IMG/VR virus record: IMGVR_UViG_3300042301_004094
Coordinates: 62,001 to 126,000 of that record
From: a virus
DNA length: 64,000 bases
Strand: one strand, 5' to 3'
Below, piece by piece: positions 33,701-43,658 of this stretch. Made by a program: the position numbers and the translations under genes. Within the stretch, counting starts at the first letter, position 1; each line of letters begins with the position of its first letter. The notes beneath the pieces are model-generated. The model saw only the letters and a program-made list of their open reading frames with translations, was not told where the DNA came from and did no database searches.

Positions 33701-35704
33701 GTCGCCTTGATCACCTTTATCTCCCTTATCACCTTTAAACCCTTGAAAGCCTCTGTCACCTTGGTCGCCTTTATCGCCTTTATCACCTTTAAAGCCTTGA
33801 AAGCCTCTATCACCTTGGTCGCCTTTAAAGCCTTGAAAACCTCTGTCGCCTTGATCACCTTTAAAACCTCTGTCGCCTTGGTCGCCTTTATCTCCCTTAT
33901 CGCCTTTTAGTCCTTGAAAACCTTGGAAACCTCTATCACCTTGAGAACCTTGACGTCCTTGATCACCTTGGAAGCCTCTAGCACCTTGGTCACCTTGGTT
34001 ACCTTGATCTCCTTTAAAACCTTGTTGGCCTGTAGAGCCTTGAGCGCCTGTTGAACCTTGAATCCCTTGTACAGACATATCTGTAGTAAAGGACCAAACC
34101 CCACCGCTTCTTAAATATAATTTTCCATAATCTGGATCTGATTGAGATAAACTACCACCAACCAAACCAAATTGTCCATCGGGACATGTATTATCTGCTA
34201 ATAATGCAGCTACTGAGTTATATGTTTGGTAAATTATGAATCCTTGTCCTGTAATACCTTGGTATCCTTGATCGCCCTTAGCGCCTTGAACACCAGTAGC
34301 ACCTTGTGTACCTACTGTACCTTGTATTCCTTGATCACCTTGGAAACCTCTATCGCCTTGGTCACCCTTATCGCCTTTAATACCTTGAGGACCTATAGGA
34401 CCTTGGTTGCCTTGATCACCCTTAGCTCCTTGAAATCCTTGGTCGCCTTGGTCGCCCTTAGTTCCTTGGATACCTTGGTCGCCTTGGAAACCTTGGATAC
34501 CTTGAAATCCTTGATCTCCTTTAGCACCTTGTAAACCTGTTGGTCCTTGGTTACCTTGAAATCCAGTTTCACCTTGAGGACCTACACTTCCTTGAGCTCC
34601 AACAGAACCTTGAGATCCAGTAGGGCCTTGAGCGCCAATAGCACCTTGATTACCTGTTGCTCCTTGAGCACCAACAGAACCTTGTGCACCTGTTGCACCT
34701 TGATTACCTTGAGAACCAATTTCTCCTAAGTAATTATTTATTTCTATAGTATCGCCTGCAGCAGCACCGTTAGCTAAAACAACGGTTGTACCATTTGATG
34801 CTGTATAATCTACTCCTACTGTTTGTTTAACACCGTTCCAGAATACATCTACTAACCCAATATTATAACCACCAGGCACTGTAAATGTTGTTTGATTTAA
34901 TGTTGTTGTAAATACAGTTACATTTCTTGCTGATGCACTTATTGCTCCTTGAGCTCCAGTTTCACCTTGACTACCTTGAAATCCTATAGGACCTTGAAAA
35001 CCTTGAGCACCTGTTACTCCTTGATCTCCTTTTACTCCTTGAAAACCTTGAAAGCCTCTATCACCTTGAGCACCTTGTGCTCCGTCAGCTCCAACATATC
35101 CTGCTTGGCCTTGGAAACCTTGGAAACCTTGATAACCCCTCATACCACCAACAGTAGCAACTGCAGTACCTGCTACAGGAACTGCAAAAGTAATTGTTAT
35201 TGTATTAGAGTTTGTTGCTACAGTAGGAGCAACTAAAATTTGATCATCAACCCCATATAATTCTACTACAGGATATTTTTCATTTAAATTATGTGTAAAC
35301 ACCCATGTTGTTGAGGCAGCAAATGTTTGTTTGGCTGTTCTTCCATCTCCAGAACTAGCAGCTGTATTATCAATCCATACAGCTCCGTTTTCAGTTATTT
35401 GTAGAACTTGTCCTACAGATCCTGTACTATTAGTATAGTCACGAACTGTATTTGGTAGTTTTAAACTACCACTTAATTCTAAAGCTCCTGTGATGTTGTG
35501 AGATGAACCTGAGATTGAAAGTGATCCTGTGTTTTGGGCGTTTGTTGTAAGTATTTCTTCAATACTTTCGCCTGCGGATCCACTTTTCTCAAAATAAATT
35601 TTACCGTCGTAGGTATTCATTGCCAACTCACCTAACTCCAACTGCTCTGTAGTTGGTTTGTTGCCAGTGGTTGCACTCCTACGTAACTTAACAATTTGCG
35701 CCAT
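30761..35704 (-). CDS. Large collagen-like tail fibre with S74 chaperone domain
   Basis: 1647 residues. The N-terminus (MAQIVKLRRSATTGNKPT then [19 protein letters not shown]) is the common phage fibre/Mtd-type anchor. Three collagen-like tracts alternate with a [10 protein letters not shown] module (shared with 35775-41735) and a YNSVAALLADN module (shared with 23430-27800). A long beta region leads to an S74 domain with SDKRKKENI, VFYNRIDD, LGVIAQEVLEILPE and a C-terminal coiled coil. It is probably a long trimeric adhesive fibre assembled from exchangeable modules. Confidence 0.88.
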   Translation of the reverse strand: MAQIVKLRRSATTGNKPTTEQLELGELAMNTYDGKIYFEKSGSAGESIEEILTTNAQNTGSLSISGSSHNITGALELSGSLKLPNTVRDYTNSTGSVGQVLQITENGAVWIDNTAASSGDGRTAKQTFAASTTWVFTHNLNEKYPVVELYGVDDQILVAPTVATNSNTITITFAVPVAGTAVATVGGMRGYQGFQGFQGQAGYVGADGAQGAQGDRGFQGFQGVKGDQGVTGAQGFQGPIGFQGSQGETGAQGAISASARNVTVFTTTLNQTTFTVPGGYNIGLVDVFWNGVKQTVGVDYTASNGTTVVLANGAAAGDTIEINNYLGEIGSQGNQGATGAQGSVGAQGATGNQGAIGAQGPTGSQGSVGAQGSVGPQGETGFQGNQGPTGLQGAKGDQGFQGIQGFQGDQGIQGTKGDQGDQGFQGAKGDQGNQGPIGPQGIKGDKGDQGDRGFQGDQGIQGTVGTQGATGVQGAKGDQGYQGITGQGFIIYQTYNSVAALLADNTCPDGQFGLVGGSLSQSDPDYGKLYLRSGGVWSFTTDMSVQGIQGSTGAQGSTGQQGFKGDQGNQGDQGARGFQGDQGRQGSQGDRGFQGFQGLKGDKGDKGDQGDRGFKGDQGDRGFQGFKGDQGDRGFQGFKGDKGDKGDQGDRGFQGFKGDKGDKGDQGDRGFQGFKGDKGDQGDRGFQGFQGIQGAVGTGAQGAQGTAGSLDAVARAGDTMTGQLIVGAGGIGLQRTQTNNGIWFNSGTDANHILWNDYYGGPGSRTANPSSFDGIKWNTYRGIQIRGGLSGAFNCIIVTNSSDDLNDHTVSLYASNVLRLQTTTSGVNIFGNLISTGTVFATNGGVDGTFADAFVARFNSNNAEQNAIQTAVSSAAGGSGFRFQVSNGGGSSGRTTTADFLRNNTLVYTNFTASTDGIFGNNRTGNDAGATVLNILGSSSSSTSSQLNLTQVWNGVQYPVILRNTYNSTGGAASSVFTLSTTQWNGSTAFTTERFRIDGNSGISTFSGGVTISTSASPGLNIIKDASADNRYIRLSNTQAGSKSWDLINQTNANSNRFVIYNATDDISALQIETSGRTTIRDGLKISSVESTLYEQNGALAYYSASNAVYLNGAGPNGWLRLNAAGSENDRNSINIFGSGAGSPDQMNFRTGNGTRLTITNNQANFNGNVYAGTTINWNSGIGALSYGTGFITMETNSANAIQFKTNGSTAQTINTNQTVLFASNIGVNNTFGLLFNGLSDSNWKIYRTNGTPDFARAIITGPSLNINAHYSSEGFAIGANGGNSYYEILGNSNGTSATHYFRGTAQVTGALSSASLTTGAINGNRTSVGVLNFSCGFGSYTTDGLFNAQSVYSYVTTPSGVDRIRFGYNDYGGGQYYGAIGFQGPTNFSIGHGYSSNGNFFRIGTGYRDDGIVLSANNNVLIPAKLSIGNFDSNDGGLNIRGYGVADGSTNYGVILARGTKIAWTDTGNASTGEYIYSQAGSPYSVTIHSGGYNALACPNTSHVYINHEAGTCSIGSTSFSTSYKLYVTGQIYATSDITAYSDKRKKENITTIDQALNKVLGLRGVFYNRIDDDSKQRNLGVIAQEVLEILPEAVSYANDTDEYGVKYGNMAGLFIEAIKEQQTQIESQKTEIEELKDLVKQLINR
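33582..34065 (-). repeat. Collagen-like Gly-X-Y tract, Lys-rich
   Basis: About 53 triplets with a longer period built on [18 protein letters not shown]. Confidence 0.9.
34238..34724 (-). repeat. Collagen-like Gly-X-Y tract
   Basis: About 54 triplets, starting with GNQGATGAQ types and ending with GDQ, GFQ and GAK types. Confidence 0.9.
34945..35137 (-). repeat. Collagen-like Gly-X-Y tract
   Basis: About 20 triplets from GYQGFQGFQ to GETGAQ, with the phrase GYVGADGAQ that recurs in other fibres. Confidence 0.88.
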
Positions 35705-35766
35705 ATCTATGGTCTGTTTTTAATTTAGTATGTACTAATATGTCTTATGATCTATATAGATCGTGT

Positions 35767-35774
35767 ATAAATAT
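35767..35774 (-). promoter_or_regulatory. Putative late promoter element ATATTTAT
   Basis: 62 bases before the fibre ATG at 35704. The leader contains ATCTATATAGAT, a perfect palindrome. Confidence 0.55.
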
Positions 35775-38700
35775 TTACTTAGAAGCTAACTGCGATTCTA
35801 GGTATGCTATTTTTGCATTTAATTCTTTGATTGCCTCAATAAATAAACCAGCAAAGTTACCATAAGCAACACCATATTCATCTACATCTGCAGCATATGT
35901 AACAACTTCAGGTAATACTTCATTTATTTCTTGTGCAATAACCCCTGTTTGTCTTCCTTTTTCAATATCATCTATTCTGGTGTAGTAAACTCCTCTTAAT
36001 TGTAATACTTTATTTAAGGCGTTATCTATAGTAGCAATATCTGTTTTTTTACGGACATCTGAATACGCCACAACATCTCCTTCAGCATATAAAGAACCAC
36101 CAATGTAAGCTCTGTAAGAAGAGGATGTTGATGAGGTTGATATACCAGTACAGTTATTTCCTAAATGGTGATACCAATACCATCTTCCATTATCTTCTCT
36201 ATATACTCCCCCATTACCTCCACTATCATACATCATTCCATTTACACGGCTGTATGAACACCATATACCATCATATCCGTTCTTGTTACCATTAATTCTA
36301 AACTGAGTATAAGTTGAACCGTCGTTTGGATAAAAATGTCCTCCATAATTGTTAGGCCAATACAAACCGTATCCACCATTAAATTGCATCCATGTATTTG
36401 TCTGGTAGTAAGATGTTCCTGATTTATTTGGAGCATCCATATTTCCTGTATGGTAAACAGCATTACCTGTAGATATTCCTCCACTAGTACCATTAACATA
36501 AAGCATACCTCTAATCTTAGTATTACCAGATGTATCTACTATTAATCTACCATGATGAGCATCATTACCAGACCAACCGTCACCAACACCATAGTGACCA
36601 TTACCATCTTGTTGGTCACTATAACCTATACTAAAAATACCTGGGTTTAAGTTAGCTATACCCATTGTCCAAAGTCTATAACCACCACTTATGTTACCAC
36701 TCATTACAATATAAGCTCCATGAGTGCTATTATTCCCAGCATAAGCATTAAGATGTAATCCAGGATAATACTCTGCATTAATAACTAATGCTTTTCTTGC
36801 ATTATCATTAATAAGTCTAGATGTATTAGTAGAACCTACAAGTAAAGCTGCTCCTGAAACTGCATTATTTACTATAAGTCTACTTAAATTAGAAGTATCA
36901 TTAGGATCTAAATAATATCCTGTATCAGCATCGTCATAATATATTGTAGCTCTATGAGAAGAAGTACTACGCATAGAACCATTAGCATTAAACTCATGTC
37001 CTGCTCCATTACCTGGTGCATTACCTATGTATGTAAACCCATAGATCCAGTTAGTTCCACCTGCTGTACTAATACCATTAGGAAAAAATGCAGAGTTTGC
37101 AGTACCCCATGGATTACCATTACTTACATATCCTGAAGGAGCATTAACACTTGAAGCAGTAACATTACTAAATCTAATTGATGGAGTAACCGAGTCTGCA
37201 ACTGTATCAAATGATGTTACAAATGTTATATTCCAGTTGTTTGAAACAGTAGCAACATCGCTTCTTACATATCCCCCTTGAAAATCCATAACAGAAACTT
37301 GAGGATAAGACCAAGAGGTACCAGTCTCACCAATCCACACACAATCATAAGTACCATCGTTACCAAATCTCACTGTTTGAGGTATAGCACTAACACCCCC
37401 CATAAAATGAGCTGCTCTATGATAAGCACCCGCAGCATATGAATAGTTACCTATTGTATATTCTGAAACAGCATCGTTAGTATAATTATAGATTCTAACC
37501 TTCATAGACCACATACAGTCATTTCCTCTAAAAGGTAATCTAATTTTAATAGCGGCTGTAATTCCCCCTCCATTAAAACCATTAGATGCACCTTGTGGAG
37601 CAAATGTTCTTGATAATGTAGCTTGTGAAGAACTTGATACAGAATTTGTTCCAAAAGCACCTGTTTGTAATCGTATTGTTCCAGCTAAATTTGCAGAAGT
37701 GCCACCAGCATTGGGATCTAAGAAATAAGCTGTATCATTTGAGTCGTAGAAGATAGGAGCACGCATAGAAGCATTTGCTTGCCACACACCATTATTTAAT
37801 ATCCACCCTGCAGTATATGCTGCTCCAAAATCAGTACCACCAACACCTCTTCTAAACACCCAACCCCTACCATCTGTATCCATAGTAAGATAAGTATTGT
37901 ACCCATCTCCAAATCCTGTTGGGTTGGAAAAATATCCTCCATTTGCTTTAAATCCTATTGCAGATGTAGTTGTGTTACCACCACCCCAGAAAAATATTTG
38001 ATTATCAGATCCTGTACTATTATTATCACCTCTAATAGCAACACCATACATTCTACTTATACCTCTACCTTGGAAGTAATATCCATTATCATAGTAGTCA
38101 TAGAAGATATTTGCATACATACCTGCAGATGTAATAATATTATTACCCGTAGTATTACCTCTTCCTGTAACACTATTAAGTGTATCTGTTTCTGTATATG
38201 AAGTTATATAACCAGGACCATTAGTTAACTGATTTAAATTAGTAAGATTACCACTATGCCACATTGTTACCCAACCACCCCATGTACCAGCATCTGCTGA
38301 TCTCATGTATAATCTATTTCCTCCAGTATCAAAAAATAATTGTTGGTGGTAATTACCAGGGTGAGTATCTATTTGTAATAAGGCACCACCATTATGTACA
38401 ACAGTTGGTCTATTACTCCAATCGCCAGTTGAACCTCTATATAAACCTGTACCATTAAATGCATTTACATTAACACCAGACTGAGCTGCTTGATACATTG
38501 GAGTATAACCAAGAGCAGTTGTTACATTTCCTGATGTTATACCTGTAATATAACCCGGGCCGTTAGTTAATTGATTCAGGTTGGTAAGATTACCACTATG
38601 CCAGTTTGTACTACCAGCAATTGATATATTATGTTCAAAATACCAACCATTGTAGGGGGAGTTATGAGCAAATACTCTACTAGTAAGACCTAAGTCATTA

Positions 38701-41700
38701 CGTACTAAAGCAAGATGCCAAGGAGAACCATTAGCAGTTGTTAAAGTAAGAGGTTGACTACCACCTCCATTAATAGTTATGGGACTAGATGTTGTAGCTC
38801 CTCTACCTGTAACTGTAGCTAATGTATCAGATTCTCCTGTTATATAGCCAGGACCGTTTGTTAGCTGATTTAAGTTGGTTAAATTACTTGTATTCCATAC
38901 AGTAGAATAACTAGATAAAGTTCCTATTCTTACTGCTCCACCACCTCCCCAAGCTCCAGGTCTTAAGTAAATATTTCCTGCTGCTTCAAAAGCCATATGG
39001 TCTCCTACTGAGCCATCTCCATCGTTTTGTGTTCCTAATCTTAAAACAGAAGTTTCACCTCCTGCTGTACCATATGTTGAGTTATTATTATCAAAAGTTA
39101 CGTAACCATAATCTGTTCCTCCTGTATCACTTCCTCCAAATGCTTCTTCTCTACCAAAGAATATAGTTCGACCTGCATCTAAACCTATATCAGCTTGTAC
39201 TCTTAAATTTCCGGTAAATGTACCTCCACCAAATGGATTACCTGTTGCTCCTTGAGGTCCAGTATTACCTTGAGGTCCTGCTACTGTTGAAGCAGCACCA
39301 GTATTACCTTGAGCGCCAGTATTACCTTGAGCACCTGTAGCCCCTTGAGCACCTGTTGCACCTTGAACACCGTTTGTACCTGCTGTTCCTTGTAAACCAG
39401 TAGGACCTATATTTCCTTGATCTCCTTTAGTACCTTGTAAACCAGTAGGACCTATTGGACCCTGGGTTCCTTGATGACCTTGTTGACCTGTAAATCCTTG
39501 ATCGCCTTTATCACCTTTTGCTCCTTGAACACCAACAGCCCCCTGAAGACCAGTTGGTCCTGTAGCACCTTGTAAACCTGTAGGACCTGTTGGGCCTTGG
39601 ATACCTTGAAGACCAGTTGCACCAGTTGCTCCAATAGTTCCTTGTAAACCAGTAGGGCCTATAGGACCTTGAGCACCAATTGAGCCTTGAGTACCCGTTG
39701 TTCCTTGAAGACCAGTTGGACCTTGACTTCCTGTAGTTCCTTGCAATCCAGTAGGGCCTGTTGCTCCTTGAAGACCAATTGGACCTATAGATCCAGTAGT
39801 TCCTTGTAAACCAGTAGGACCTATTTCACCTTGAAATCCAAATCCTTGGTAGCCTTGGAAGCCCATGTCACCCTGAGAGCCTTGAAATCCTTTATCACCT
39901 GTTGGGCCTTGAAAGCCTTGGTATCCGTCTCCTTGATAACCTTGGAATCCCATATCACCCTGAGAGCCTTGGAAACCTTGATCCCCATCAGCACCTTGAG
40001 AGCCTTGATATCCAAAACCTTGATAACCTTGGAAGCCCATATCGCCTTGAGGACCTTGAAAACCTTGATCACCTATAGAACCTTGGGATCCAGTAGCACC
40101 CTGTGCTCCATCAGCACCAATATAGCCATCTGCTCCTTGAAAACCTTGATCGCCTTTAGCACCTTGAGGACCAACTACTGTTGAATTTGCTCCTTGAAAA
40201 CCTTGGTCGCCTTTTATTCCTGTAGTCCCTTGATTACCTTGTGGACCTTGAGATCCAATTACAGCACCTACACTAGTTAATACATAAGAGTAACTTGAAG
40301 AACCTTCTGTATACCAAGTTATATCATGAGAGCCACTAGATTCTTCTACAACATAGATTTTAACAATCATTCTGTTTGTTGGATCTATTACTGTAGATGG
40401 TAAAACTATATCAGCAAGTGCTTCAACAGTTGTAGATGAATTTATCCAACCTATATCAACAATACCAGAAGTAATTATAGGACCTATTGGGGTGCCTGTT
40501 GAGGTTGCTAATTGTATTGTAACATAAGCATCAATATTATTTCCTTGAGAATCTTTTAAAAAATGTAAATGAAATCTTTGAACACCTGCTGGGATTATAG
40601 CAAATCCTAATTCAGGAGTTAAAAATTGACTTACTAAAATGGGAGTTGTTCCTGTTGTAGTAACTGTTACTGTTTGTTCTACAGTTGCTGTTGGGTCTTT
40701 TGATAATACCTTATAAGGAGATACATCAGAAGATTGAGATTGGTTAAAGTAATATACTTGTCCTGCACTTATACCCCCACTACCTTGATAACCTTGATTA
40801 CCTTGGTCGCCTTTAATTCCTTGAATGCCTTGGAAACCTTGGTCGCCTTTAATTCCTTGAATGCCTTGGAAACCTTGAATGCCTTGAAAACCTTGGTCGC
40901 CTTTAACCCCCTGTGCACCTATTTCACCTAAATAATTATCTATTTCTATTGTATCACCAATACTAGCAGGGTTTGTTAATACTACTGTTGTACCATTTGA
41001 TGCTGTATAATCTACTCCTTCAGTTTGCTTAACACCATTCCAAAACACATCAACCATAGTTAATGTATAACCACCAGGTACTGTAAATGTTGTTTGCCCA
41101 GCAGTTGCAGTAAATATAGTTATATCTCTAGCAGATGAACCAACTGCCCCTTGAGCACCTGTTGCACCTTGACTACCTTGAAATCCTAAAGAACCTTGAA
41201 AACCTTGAGCACCATCTGCTCCAAGAAATCCATTAGATCCTTGGAAACCTTGGAATCCCATAACCCCTTGAGCACCAATCGTACCATTAAAGCCTTGGTC
41301 ACCTTTGTCGCCTTTATCTCCTTGAAAACCTTGGTCGCCTTTTGTTCCTTGAATACCTTGAGGCCCAGCTATACCTTGAAAACCTTGATCGCCTTTTATA
41401 CCTTGAAAGCCTTGGTTGCCTTGAAATCCTTGAACACCAACTGGTCCTTGATTACCTTGAGGACCTTCTATACCTTGTGGACCTGGAGTACCTATTGATC
41501 CTTGTGGACCTAATGGACCAGGGCCTCCTGAAGGGCCTGTTGCTCCTTGGGCACCTTGGGCTCCTGTTCCTCCTGTTTCACCAAGAGTTACAATAGTTTC
41601 AACACCGTTAACATTCTTTTTAAGATAAACCTTACCATCGTAAGTATTCATAGCTAACTCACCTAACTGTAAGTCAGCAATTGTAGGAATCTTTCCAGGC

Positions 41701-41735
41701 GTAGCTGTTCTACGCAGAGTAATAAGACGAGACAT
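35775..41735 (-). CDS. Giant collagen-like tail fibre with S74 chaperone domain
   Basis: 1986 residues, the largest gene here. The N-terminus [18 protein letters not shown] then [19 protein letters not shown] is the fibre anchor also seen in 30761-35704. Collagen-like tracts surround a [10 protein letters not shown] module and a jelly-roll-like domain ([20 protein letters not shown]). The distal half repeats [13 protein letters not shown] and IFYDxxDTxYYxDP modules. The C-terminal S74 domain has [33 protein letters not shown] and a coiled coil. It is expected to be a very long trimeric fibre. Confidence 0.88.
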   Translation of the reverse strand: MSRLITLRRTATPGKIPTIADLQLGELAMNTYDGKVYLKKNVNGVETIVTLGETGGTGAQGAQGATGPSGGPGPLGPQGSIGTPGPQGIEGPQGNQGPVGVQGFQGNQGFQGIKGDQGFQGIAGPQGIQGTKGDQGFQGDKGDKGDQGFNGTIGAQGVMGFQGFQGSNGFLGADGAQGFQGSLGFQGSQGATGAQGAVGSSARDITIFTATAGQTTFTVPGGYTLTMVDVFWNGVKQTEGVDYTASNGTTVVLTNPASIGDTIEIDNYLGEIGAQGVKGDQGFQGIQGFQGIQGIKGDQGFQGIQGIKGDQGNQGYQGSGGISAGQVYYFNQSQSSDVSPYKVLSKDPTATVEQTVTVTTTGTTPILVSQFLTPELGFAIIPAGVQRFHLHFLKDSQGNNIDAYVTIQLATSTGTPIGPIITSGIVDIGWINSSTTVEALADIVLPSTVIDPTNRMIVKIYVVEESSGSHDITWYTEGSSSYSYVLTSVGAVIGSQGPQGNQGTTGIKGDQGFQGANSTVVGPQGAKGDQGFQGADGYIGADGAQGATGSQGSIGDQGFQGPQGDMGFQGYQGFGYQGSQGADGDQGFQGSQGDMGFQGYQGDGYQGFQGPTGDKGFQGSQGDMGFQGYQGFGFQGEIGPTGLQGTTGSIGPIGLQGATGPTGLQGTTGSQGPTGLQGTTGTQGSIGAQGPIGPTGLQGTIGATGATGLQGIQGPTGPTGLQGATGPTGLQGAVGVQGAKGDKGDQGFTGQQGHQGTQGPIGPTGLQGTKGDQGNIGPTGLQGTAGTNGVQGATGAQGATGAQGNTGAQGNTGAASTVAGPQGNTGPQGATGNPFGGGTFTGNLRVQADIGLDAGRTIFFGREEAFGGSDTGGTDYGYVTFDNNNSTYGTAGGETSVLRLGTQNDGDGSVGDHMAFEAAGNIYLRPGAWGGGGAVRIGTLSSYSTVWNTSNLTNLNQLTNGPGYITGESDTLATVTGRGATTSSPITINGGGSQPLTLTTANGSPWHLALVRNDLGLTSRVFAHNSPYNGWYFEHNISIAGSTNWHSGNLTNLNQLTNGPGYITGITSGNVTTALGYTPMYQAAQSGVNVNAFNGTGLYRGSTGDWSNRPTVVHNGGALLQIDTHPGNYHQQLFFDTGGNRLYMRSADAGTWGGWVTMWHSGNLTNLNQLTNGPGYITSYTETDTLNSVTGRGNTTGNNIITSAGMYANIFYDYYDNGYYFQGRGISRMYGVAIRGDNNSTGSDNQIFFWGGGNTTTSAIGFKANGGYFSNPTGFGDGYNTYLTMDTDGRGWVFRRGVGGTDFGAAYTAGWILNNGVWQANASMRAPIFYDSNDTAYFLDPNAGGTSANLAGTIRLQTGAFGTNSVSSSSQATLSRTFAPQGASNGFNGGGITAAIKIRLPFRGNDCMWSMKVRIYNYTNDAVSEYTIGNYSYAAGAYHRAAHFMGGVSAIPQTVRFGNDGTYDCVWIGETGTSWSYPQVSVMDFQGGYVRSDVATVSNNWNITFVTSFDTVADSVTPSIRFSNVTASSVNAPSGYVSNGNPWGTANSAFFPNGISTAGGTNWIYGFTYIGNAPGNGAGHEFNANGSMRSTSSHRATIYYDDADTGYYLDPNDTSNLSRLIVNNAVSGAALLVGSTNTSRLINDNARKALVINAEYYPGLHLNAYAGNNSTHGAYIVMSGNISGGYRLWTMGIANLNPGIFSIGYSDQQDGNGHYGVGDGWSGNDAHHGRLIVDTSGNTKIRGMLYVNGTSGGISTGNAVYHTGNMDAPNKSGTSYYQTNTWMQFNGGYGLYWPNNYGGHFYPNDGSTYTQFRINGNKNGYDGIWCSYSRVNGMMYDSGGNGGVYREDNGRWYWYHHLGNNCTGISTSSTSSSYRAYIGGSLYAEGDVVAYSDVRKKTDIATIDNALNKVLQLRGVYYTRIDDIEKGRQTGVIAQEINEVLPEVVTYAADVDEYGVAYGNFAGLFIEAIKELNAKIAYLESQLASK
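39238..40260 (-). repeat. Long collagen-like region with phased interruptions
   Basis: Over 100 triplets. Between about 39830 and 40080 a longer unit of the type [15 protein letters not shown] recurs three times and breaks the Gly-X-Y phase each time. Confidence 0.85.
40784..40930 (-). repeat. Short collagen-like Gly-X-Y tract
   Basis: About 16 triplets, almost exact copies of GIQGFQ and GIKGDQGFQ. Confidence 0.88.
41143..41580 (-). repeat. Collagen-like Gly-X-Y tract
   Basis: About 48 triplets directly after the N-terminal anchor. It begins with [17 protein letters not shown] and is the most Pro-rich part. Confidence 0.88.
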
Positions 41736-41796
41736 AAGCGCTCAATATTTTTAAGTATATACTTGCACCTTGCGGTGACCTATCTATCAGGCATAT

Positions 41797-41804
41797 ATAA
41801 ATAT
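41797..41804 (-). promoter_or_regulatory. Putative late promoter element ATATTTAT
   Basis: Four bases after the terminator at 41809-41827 and 61 bases before the giant fibre ATG. Confidence 0.6.
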
Positions 41805-41808
41805 AAAA

Positions 41809-41827
41809 GGGCTCCGAATTGGAGCCC
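41809..41827 (-). terminator. Rho-independent terminator
   Basis: Perfect 7-bp stem GGGCTCC/GGAGCCC, 5-base loop, followed by TTTTATATTT on the minus strand. Confidence 0.85.
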
Positions 41828-41855
41828 TAATTAATTATATATTTAAATTATTATT

Positions 41856-43346
41856 TTAGAATGTACCGCCGTCTATAACATTAGTCATTGTCCAAGCGCT
41901 ACCATCCCACTTAGCATACTGATCAGCAGCTGAAGGAGCGGTCATTGAAATTATTTCACTTGAAGCATTACCATATATTAAAGCATTTGTTGTTAAAGAA
42001 GCTGCATTTTGAACTGCAATTCTTTTTTCTGATCCTAATGGACCTGCTATCCAGTAATCGTTTGTTGTATCCCAAAGTAATGAACCAGATACTGTGTTTG
42101 GAGAGGTTGGATCTTTAACAACCAAACCGGCATTTGCAACACCAGTACCATTTAACGAAATAATATTATCGCCAATTTCAACTGTTGTTGAATTTACAAT
42201 TGTTGAAGTACCATTTACTGTTAAGTTACCTGCAATAGTAACACTTCCTGAGAAATTAGCTTCACTACCTGAGTGGTATAAATTTCCATTAATGAAAGTA
42301 CCGTCAGGAGCAGTTATATCTATTCTTTCATTAGCACCCCCCGATGTATCAACTTTTATATAAGTTGTATCATCACCCAAATAAAGCCATCCAGAACTTG
42401 CTGTAATATGAGTATCGGTAGGAGATGTGTTATATATTTCTAAATATCTAGCATCGTTTGTATCTGGTTTTAATTTGATACTTCCGCTACCTATTACTAC
42501 TGACGTATAAGCCGAACCAGTAACATATAAATCAGTTTGTACTGTTAATGATTGACTAACTGTTACATCATTAGGTAAACCAATTTGTACTGTATATCCG
42601 TCTGATCCACTATTTAGAGCTAATGTAGTTTCGATCTCATTAGCAGTTCCTAATACTTTTAAATTTTGATTTAATAAGTTAATTGAACCACTTAATCCAC
42701 CATCACCATATACTAATAAACTTGTAGCTAATCCTGTTAATCCAGCACCATCACCCACAAATGAACCACTGAATGAACCACTAGCTGATGTAAATACACC
42801 TTGTTGAGCATAAATTGTTCTCCATTCTTTACCACTAGCACCTAAATCAAAATTATTTGCTGAATCTGGTATAATAGATGAACTAATATCTGCACCAAAA
42901 GTTACAAAATCTGTATCGGAATTACCAACTGTGATATTACCACCTAAAGTAATGTTACCATCAATTGTTGCGTTACCACTTAAATATAAGTTAGAACCTG
43001 TAATTACACCTGTAGTAATACTTGAAGGAGTAATTGCACTTCCACTTACAGCACCTGCTAAGTCTAAACGAACATTACCAGCTGTTTTTAAAATGTAAAG
43101 ATTTTTACTACCAGTTTCATAGAAAGAAACACCTTCTAATTGGCTATAGCTAGAAATATCTGGTGCAGAAGAACCATAATATAATTGAGGGACTGCTTTA
43201 TAAGAGCTTGAATCTCCAACGAACAATACAGGGCCTACTAGGTTACCTATGGAGCCTGTACCTAATATAATTTCACCAGCATTTATTGGTGTTATATTAC
43301 CGACATTGGCTATCGAACCGCGACGGTGTTTAATTATTTGGGCCAT
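41856..43346 (-). CDS. Fibre/appendage structural protein
   Basis: 496 residues. The N-terminus MAQIIKHRRGSIANVGNITP then NAGEIILGTGS is the fibre/Mtd-type anchor. It continues with beta-helix-like repeats (SGNATIDGNITLGGNITVG; FSGSVTIAGNLTVNGTSTI) and SGSFSGSFVGDGAGLTGL. There is no collagen tract and no S74 domain. The end (MTNVIDGGTF) resembles the end of the preceding small protein (VDLGTF). It is a non-collagen fibre or neck appendage, with its own late element and a strong terminator. Confidence 0.75.
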   Translation of the reverse strand: MAQIIKHRRGSIANVGNITPINAGEIILGTGSIGNLVGPVLFVGDSSSYKAVPQLYYGSSAPDISSYSQLEGVSFYETGSKNLYILKTAGNVRLDLAGAVSGSAITPSSITTGVITGSNLYLSGNATIDGNITLGGNITVGNSDTDFVTFGADISSSIIPDSANNFDLGASGKEWRTIYAQQGVFTSASGSFSGSFVGDGAGLTGLATSLLVYGDGGLSGSINLLNQNLKVLGTANEIETTLALNSGSDGYTVQIGLPNDVTVSQSLTVQTDLYVTGSAYTSVVIGSGSIKLKPDTNDARYLEIYNTSPTDTHITASSGWLYLGDDTTYIKVDTSGGANERIDITAPDGTFINGNLYHSGSEANFSGSVTIAGNLTVNGTSTIVNSTTVEIGDNIISLNGTGVANAGLVVKDPTSPNTVSGSLLWDTTNDYWIAGPLGSEKRIAVQNAASLTTNALIYGNASSEIISMTAPSAADQYAKWDGSAWTMTNVIDGGTF

Positions 43347-43383
43347 ACTTTTTATTTATAATTTAATGGAATTATGTCTATTA

Positions 43384-43391
43384 ATAAATAT
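43384..43391 (-). promoter_or_regulatory. Putative late promoter element ATATTTAT
   Basis: Minus strand TAATATTTATTAA, 37 bases before the ATG at 43346. Confidence 0.6.
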
Positions 43392-43395
43392 TAGA

Positions 43396-43656
43396 TTAGA
43401 ACGTACCCAAGTCAACTGATTGAGGGGTTGTTTCGTCTCCTAAAGTATCTATATTATCTATTGTTAAAGATGCAGAAGATATTCCAGGTTGATCATGTAT
43501 TACAGCATCTCCATATATGGTTATTGCAGGGATTGATGATGTTTGTTGGTAAAAAGTTGCCGAACCGCTAGTTACGATTAAATCACCTTCTATTATTAAT
43601 GAATCTCCTGATAGACTTAATGGGGATAATATTTGCTCTAATCTAATTCGTGCCAT
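43396..43656 (-). CDS. Small beta-rich structural protein
   Basis: 86 residues (MARIRLEQILSPLSLSGD and GDLIVTSGSATFYQ) that look like one rung set of a fibre or appendage beta-helix; the C-terminus (VDLGTF) is like that of the following fibre. It starts two bases after the previous gene's stop, so it is the last gene of the neck unit. A fibre-anchor role is inferred from context. Confidence 0.65.
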   Translation of the reverse strand: MARIRLEQILSPLSLSGDSLIIEGDLIVTSGSATFYQQTSSIPAITIYGDAVIHDQPGISSASLTIDNIDTLGDETTPQSVDLGTF

Positions 43657-43658
43657 TT

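Noticed and set aside
16511-41580. Repeat-rich DNA resembling a CRISPR or satellite array
   Set aside because: The repeats are imperfect, without spacers, in frame, and encode Gly-X-Y.
23430-41735. Diversity-generating retroelement acting on fibre genes
   Set aside because: No reverse transcriptase and no template/variable repeat pair with adenine-biased changes could be seen; shared fibre modules differ mainly at silent sites.
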